From JAEUOS01 sp964470865 (GTDB taxonomy: Bacteria > Pseudomonadota > Gammaproteobacteria > Burkholderiales > JAEUOS01): a stretch of DNA of 7,870 nucleotides. Positions 5,760 through 7,870 of the stretch are shown piece by piece. Position numbers and translations under genes: made by a program. The notes beneath the pieces were generated by a model. The model did not search any database and was not told where the DNA came from. It worked only from the letters and a program-made list of their open reading frames with translations. The stretch is from contig CAYYFR010000247.1 of assembly GCA_964470865.1 (NCBI GenBank), forward strand, positions 1 to 7,870, written 5' to 3'. Position 1 is the stretch's first letter, and each line of letters opens with the position of its first letter.

Positions 5760-6158
5760 ATGTCGACTGTTCGCGTTTCCCCGTTGCTGCGCTTTGGCCT
5801 GTTGATCGACACCGCGATCAGCGCTGCTGTGGGCGCTTTGATGCTTGCAGCCACGGGCGTGTTTCACAGCATTACGGCTTTGCCGGAGCCTTTGTTGCGC
5901 TATGTGGGCCTGGTCTTTGTGCCCTACGTGCTCGTGGTCGGCTGGCTGGGCTTGCGCGAAACCCTGGCGCGCGGCGCGGTGTGGACCGTGATCGCCTGCA
6001 ACCTGGGTTGGGCGATTGCGTCGATGTTGCTATTGACCGGCGGCAGCATTGCTCCGTCCACGTATGGGGTGGCGTTCGTGATCGCGCAGGCAGTTGCGGT
6101 TGTGGTGTTTGCCGAACTGCAGTTCATGGGTTTGCGGCGTAGCACTGTGGCGGCCTGA
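5760..6158 (+). CDS. Small integral membrane protein, four predicted helices, unknown function
   Basis: The 132-residue product has four hydrophobic segments, at about residues 12-34, 45-66, 72-94 and 101-124. Arg residues cluster before helix 1 (R5, R11), between helices 2 and 3 (R66, R71) and at the C-terminus (R126, R127), suggesting both ends are cytoplasmic. I see no catalytic motif, signal peptidase site or cysteine pair, and do not recognise a named family. The start is secure: AGGAG lies seven bases before the ATG. It is divergent from the XRE regulator across a region with a candidate operator, so it is probably a target of that regulator. This pairing of an XRE regulator with a small multi-helix membrane protein is the best functional clue. 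It ends just before a stretch of gene debris and has no partner downstream. Confidence 0.85.
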   Translation: MSTVRVSPLLRFGLLIDTAISAAVGALMLAATGVFHSITALPEPLLRYVGLVFVPYVLVVGWLGLRETLARGAVWTVIACNLGWAIASMLLLTGGSIAPSTYGVAFVIAQAVAVVVFAELQFMGLRRSTVAA

Positions 6159-6267
6159 CATCTGCACTTCAGTCAACAGACGGCATATTGACCTGGTCTC
6201 CGGCGGTGTGGAAGTCAACGTGGATGGCAAGGCGCCGATCCGCAATGCAGCGAGCGTGCGTTAGCGG
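6159..6267 (+). pseudogene. Possible C-terminal tail of an unidentified protein
   Basis: One frame is open from just after the membrane gene's stop to TAG at 6265-6267. It reads naturally at the end: HIDLVSGGVEVNVDGKAP then IRNAASVR and stop. The alternating hydrophobic/polar pattern and the G-rich turns look like a real beta-strand tail rather than noise. There is no start codon with a ribosome-binding site, and no longer gene fits. I do not recognise the family. It could be the last fragment of a gene whose body was lost when the neighbouring debris formed, or a chance open frame. Confidence 0.3.
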
Positions 6268-6291
6268 CCTGTCAGACTTGGGGCGTCGAAA

Positions 6292-6400
6292 GCGAAAATC
6301 GGTCCCAGCGAGGTCAATTTTTGCCGAATTCGAAGGCCCATAACCCAGCAATGGGACAAGAAAGCGGTGAAAATTGGACCGCTGCGGCCGATTTTCTCGC
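6292..6400. mobile_element. Four alternating related repeats, possible insertion-sequence end remnant
   Basis: Four versions of one 12-14-base motif, near GNGAAAATYGGNCC, occur in alternating orientation: plus at 6292-6305, minus at 6312-6324, plus at 6367-6380, minus at 6387-6398. The outer pair contains a perfect 9-bp match (GAAAATCGG at 6294-6302, CCGATTTTC at 6388-6396). Multiple imperfect transposase-binding repeats near the ends are typical of IS21-type and some other elements. No transposase reading frame is present, and I cannot name a family. The repeat block ends exactly where similarity to a TctC protein begins at 6401, which supports an old insertion or deletion junction. Confidence 0.4.
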
Positions 6401-6538
6401 CTCAACGCCGAGATCCTCAAGGCCGCGGCGCTGCCGCAAGTGCGCGAGCAACTGCAGGCGGCCGGCTACGTGATCTATGGCAACACGCCCGAACAGCTCA
6501 CCGAAGCCATCACCGATGGCTTGGCGCACATGGGCTGA
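6401..6538 (+). pseudogene. C-terminal remnant of a Bug/TctC-family periplasmic binding protein
   Basis: The last 45 codons plus stop of a tripartite tricarboxylate transporter binding protein survive here. The text reads LNAEILKAAALPQVREQL, then QAAGYVIYGNTPEQLTEAIT and DGLAHMG. It matches the family's standard ending: L-N-x-E-I-x-K-A-L-x-x-P-x-V-R-E-x-L, then G-x-x-x-x-x-x-T-P-E-x-L, and a final amphipathic helix. Intact members have about 320-330 residues with a signal peptide, so about 280 residues are missing. The upstream side is replaced abruptly by the repeats at 6292-6400. No start codon in this frame could make a working product. Bug proteins are greatly expanded in Burkholderiales, so loss of one copy is unsurprising. 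The family call is strong despite the short length. Confidence 0.75.
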
Positions 6539-6613
6539 ATCATTCGCGAGGCCGACATCAGGCTTGAGTAGTGCGAAAATCATGCTCGTTCGATTGGCCA
6601 ACGAGGCACCGCG

Positions 6614-7729
6614 ATGAAAGTCGATGATCTGCGCCGCTACGCGGTTTCGCGCACACTCTTCAATCCAACCAGCCTCAAGCGCGCGATACACCGACTCGGC
6701 TTTGTGCAAGCCGACCCGATACGCGCACCGGCGCGGGCGCAAGACCTGACGCTGCGCCACCGCGTCAGGGGCTACCGCGCCGGCGACCTCGAACGGCACT
6801 ACCCGACGCTCGGTATCGAAGAAGACTTCTTCGTCAACTACGGCTTCGTACCGCGCCAAACGCATGCGCTGATGCACCCGCGCACGCCGCACACCGCCTG
6901 GCCCAAAGCGCGGTCGAAGCAGGCCGAGGCGATCCGCAGCTACGTAGTGGAGCACGGCGTGGTGCATCCACGCGCAGTGGACGCGCACTTTGCGCACGGC
7001 AATGTGAAGAGCGGCTTCGGCGGCTCGTCCAGTGCCACCACAAGGCTGCTCGACGACATGCACTACCGGGGCCTGTTGCGCGTGGCAGGGCGCCAACGTG
7101 GCATCCGGCTCTACGAGGCGCGCGAGCCATCACCCGCGCCGCCCGACTCGCAAGCGGCACACGATGCGCTGCTCGACGTCATCGTCGCCAAATACGCCCC
7201 GTTGCCCGCGCCCTCGTTCGGCCAGTTGCTCAGTCTGTTGGGAGGCGGCGCCCCGCAGTGGCACGGCGCGCGCAACGCCGCCTTGCAACGCGCCAAGCAG
7301 CGCTTGGCCCACGCGAACATCGAAGGCGTCGATTGGTACTGGCCCGCCGGAGAGCGCATACCGCAAAGCAAAGCGGCGAACCCCGAAGTGGATGACACCG
7401 TGCGCCTGCTTGCACCATTCGACCCACTGGTGTGGGACCGGCGCCGCTTCGAACTCTTCTGGGGCTGGGCCTACCGTTTCGAAGCCTACACACCAGCGCC
7501 CAAACGCAAGCTCGGCTACTACGCCCTGCCCCTGCTGTGGCGTGATGCGGTCATCGGCTGGGGCAACGTCGAAGTCGGCGCTGACAAAAGCGGTGACAAG
7601 CGCGGCAGCAAGCTGCTGAAAAGCTTCGGTTACGCGAACGGCAAGCCAACCCGCGATGCGGCGTTTCGGCGTGGGCTGGAGGAAGAACTGGAGCGGATGA
7701 GAGTGTTTCTGGGGCTGTCAACTGCGTGA
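6614..7729 (+). CDS. YcaQ/AlkX-type winged-helix DNA glycosylase family protein
   Basis: The 371-residue product belongs to the HTH_42 (formerly DUF1006) family, which includes E. coli YcaQ and Streptomyces AlkZ, glycosylases that remove bulky or crosslinked alkylated bases. The N-terminal winged helix begins LRRYAVSRTLFNPTSLKRA. The putative catalytic motif is VQADPIRAPARAQDL, with Q32-A33-D34 fitting the Q-x-D motif of the YcaQ branch rather than the Q-x-Q of AlkZ. Further helix-turn-helix/wing material lies at about 140-170 (LLDDMHYRGLLRVAGRQRG). The family signature LLAPFDPLVWDRRR (265-278) is followed by YTPAPKRKLGYYALPLLW (292-309). E. coli YcaQ is longer (about 410), so this is a slightly compact member. 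The start at 6614 has GAGG seven bases upstream. The gene stands alone between gene debris and a BrnT remnant and has no link to the catabolic genes. Family firm; lesion specificity inferred. Confidence 0.88.
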   Translation: MKVDDLRRYAVSRTLFNPTSLKRAIHRLGFVQADPIRAPARAQDLTLRHRVRGYRAGDLERHYPTLGIEEDFFVNYGFVPRQTHALMHPRTPHTAWPKARSKQAEAIRSYVVEHGVVHPRAVDAHFAHGNVKSGFGGSSSATTRLLDDMHYRGLLRVAGRQRGIRLYEAREPSPAPPDSQAAHDALLDVIVAKYAPLPAPSFGQLLSLLGGGAPQWHGARNAALQRAKQRLAHANIEGVDWYWPAGERIPQSKAANPEVDDTVRLLAPFDPLVWDRRRFELFWGWAYRFEAYTPAPKRKLGYYALPLLWRDAVIGWGNVEVGADKSGDKRGSKLLKSFGYANGKPTRDAAFRRGLEEELERMRVFLGLSTA

Positions 7730-7742
7730 GCGGCGTTGACTC

Positions 7743-7870
7743 TTGCAGTTTGAATGAACAACAGGAGTGAGGGAAACACCATCGGTACGCCGCCCACGCC
7801 TTCACCGATCCATTGGCTCTGGTCGAGCAAGACCGGATTGAAGGAGATGAATGGCGCTGGCGGACGGTGG
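7743..7870 (+). pseudogene. BrnT-like (DUF497) toxin remnant, frameshifted, runs off window
   Basis: From 7771 to the window edge one frame reads GKHHRYAAHAFTDPLALVEQ and then DRIEGDEWRWRTV. This is a close match to the middle of BrnT ribonuclease toxins, whose usual text is RKHGV...AA.-.F-.DPLA with an acidic segment and R-W-.-T-.-G. The N-terminal beta strand survives as LQFE in the frame starting at TTG 7743-7745, but it meets a TGA at 7755-7757. The true frame itself has a TGA at 7768-7770, and the expected W-D-x-x-K-x-x-x-N-x-x segment is shortened. Deletions and at least one frameshift near 7755-7785 would therefore prevent a full-length toxin. In intact systems the antitoxin gene brnA follows directly, beyond this window. 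Identification rests on a short but distinctive stretch. Confidence 0.7.

Noticed and set aside
6314..7096. Minus-strand open frame of 260 codons opposite the YcaQ-type gene and the TctC tail.
   Set aside because: There is no family signature, and the plus strand carries clear domain motifs in the same stretch.

Overview
The window is GC-rich, densely coding DNA that looks like a betaproteobacterial chromosome, most likely Burkholderiales. That placement is an inference from base composition, from TRAP-type and Bug/TctC-type solute uptake genes next to aromatic-acid genes, and from the close gene packing. No ribosomal RNA, tRNA, CRISPR array or complete mobile element is visible.

Left half (1-3177, minus strand): a four-gene catabolic/uptake operon read right to left. 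It starts with an FAD aromatic-ring hydroxylase of the 3-hydroxybenzoate 6-hydroxylase/salicylate hydroxylase type (1993-3177). A complete TRAP transporter order follows: substrate-binding protein dctP (874-1926), small permease dctQ (313-813) and large permease dctM (1-233, running off the window). Two RNA structures punctuate it. One is a classical intrinsic-terminator shape between dctP and dctQ (823-855). The other is a perfect 12-bp inverted repeat between dctQ and dctM that includes the dctQ stop codon (277-317). Together they suggest stepwise reduction of the membrane subunits relative to the binding protein.

Middle (3371-5759): an internally deleted EamA/DMT permease remnant (3371-3724, minus) lies upstream of the operon. 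Divergent from it is an intact RraA-like/HMG-CHA aldolase-like gene (3967-4638, plus) with a plausible sigma-70-type promoter. Convergent to that gene is an XRE regulator with a MmyB-like C-terminal domain (4810-5625, minus). The regulator is divergent from a small four-helix membrane protein gene (5760-6158, plus), and an inverted repeat in their shared upstream region is a good operator candidate.

Right part (6159-7870): 6159-6613 is a gene graveyard. It holds an unidentified protein tail, about 110 bp of four related alternating repeats resembling transposase-binding ends, and exactly at their edge the last 45 codons of a Bug/TctC periplasmic binding protein. An intact YcaQ-type DNA glycosylase-family gene follows (6614-7729). 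A frameshifted BrnT-like toxin remnant then runs off the right edge.

Taken together, the ring hydroxylase and TRAP transporter probably import and hydroxylate an aromatic or related organic acid, and the RraA-like protein may act in the same general catabolism. Three decayed genes (permease, TctC and BrnT) mark an accessory region under turnover. I did not find a clearly new multi-gene system. The most interesting signals are the two intra-operon hairpins and the repeat cluster abutting the TctC tail.
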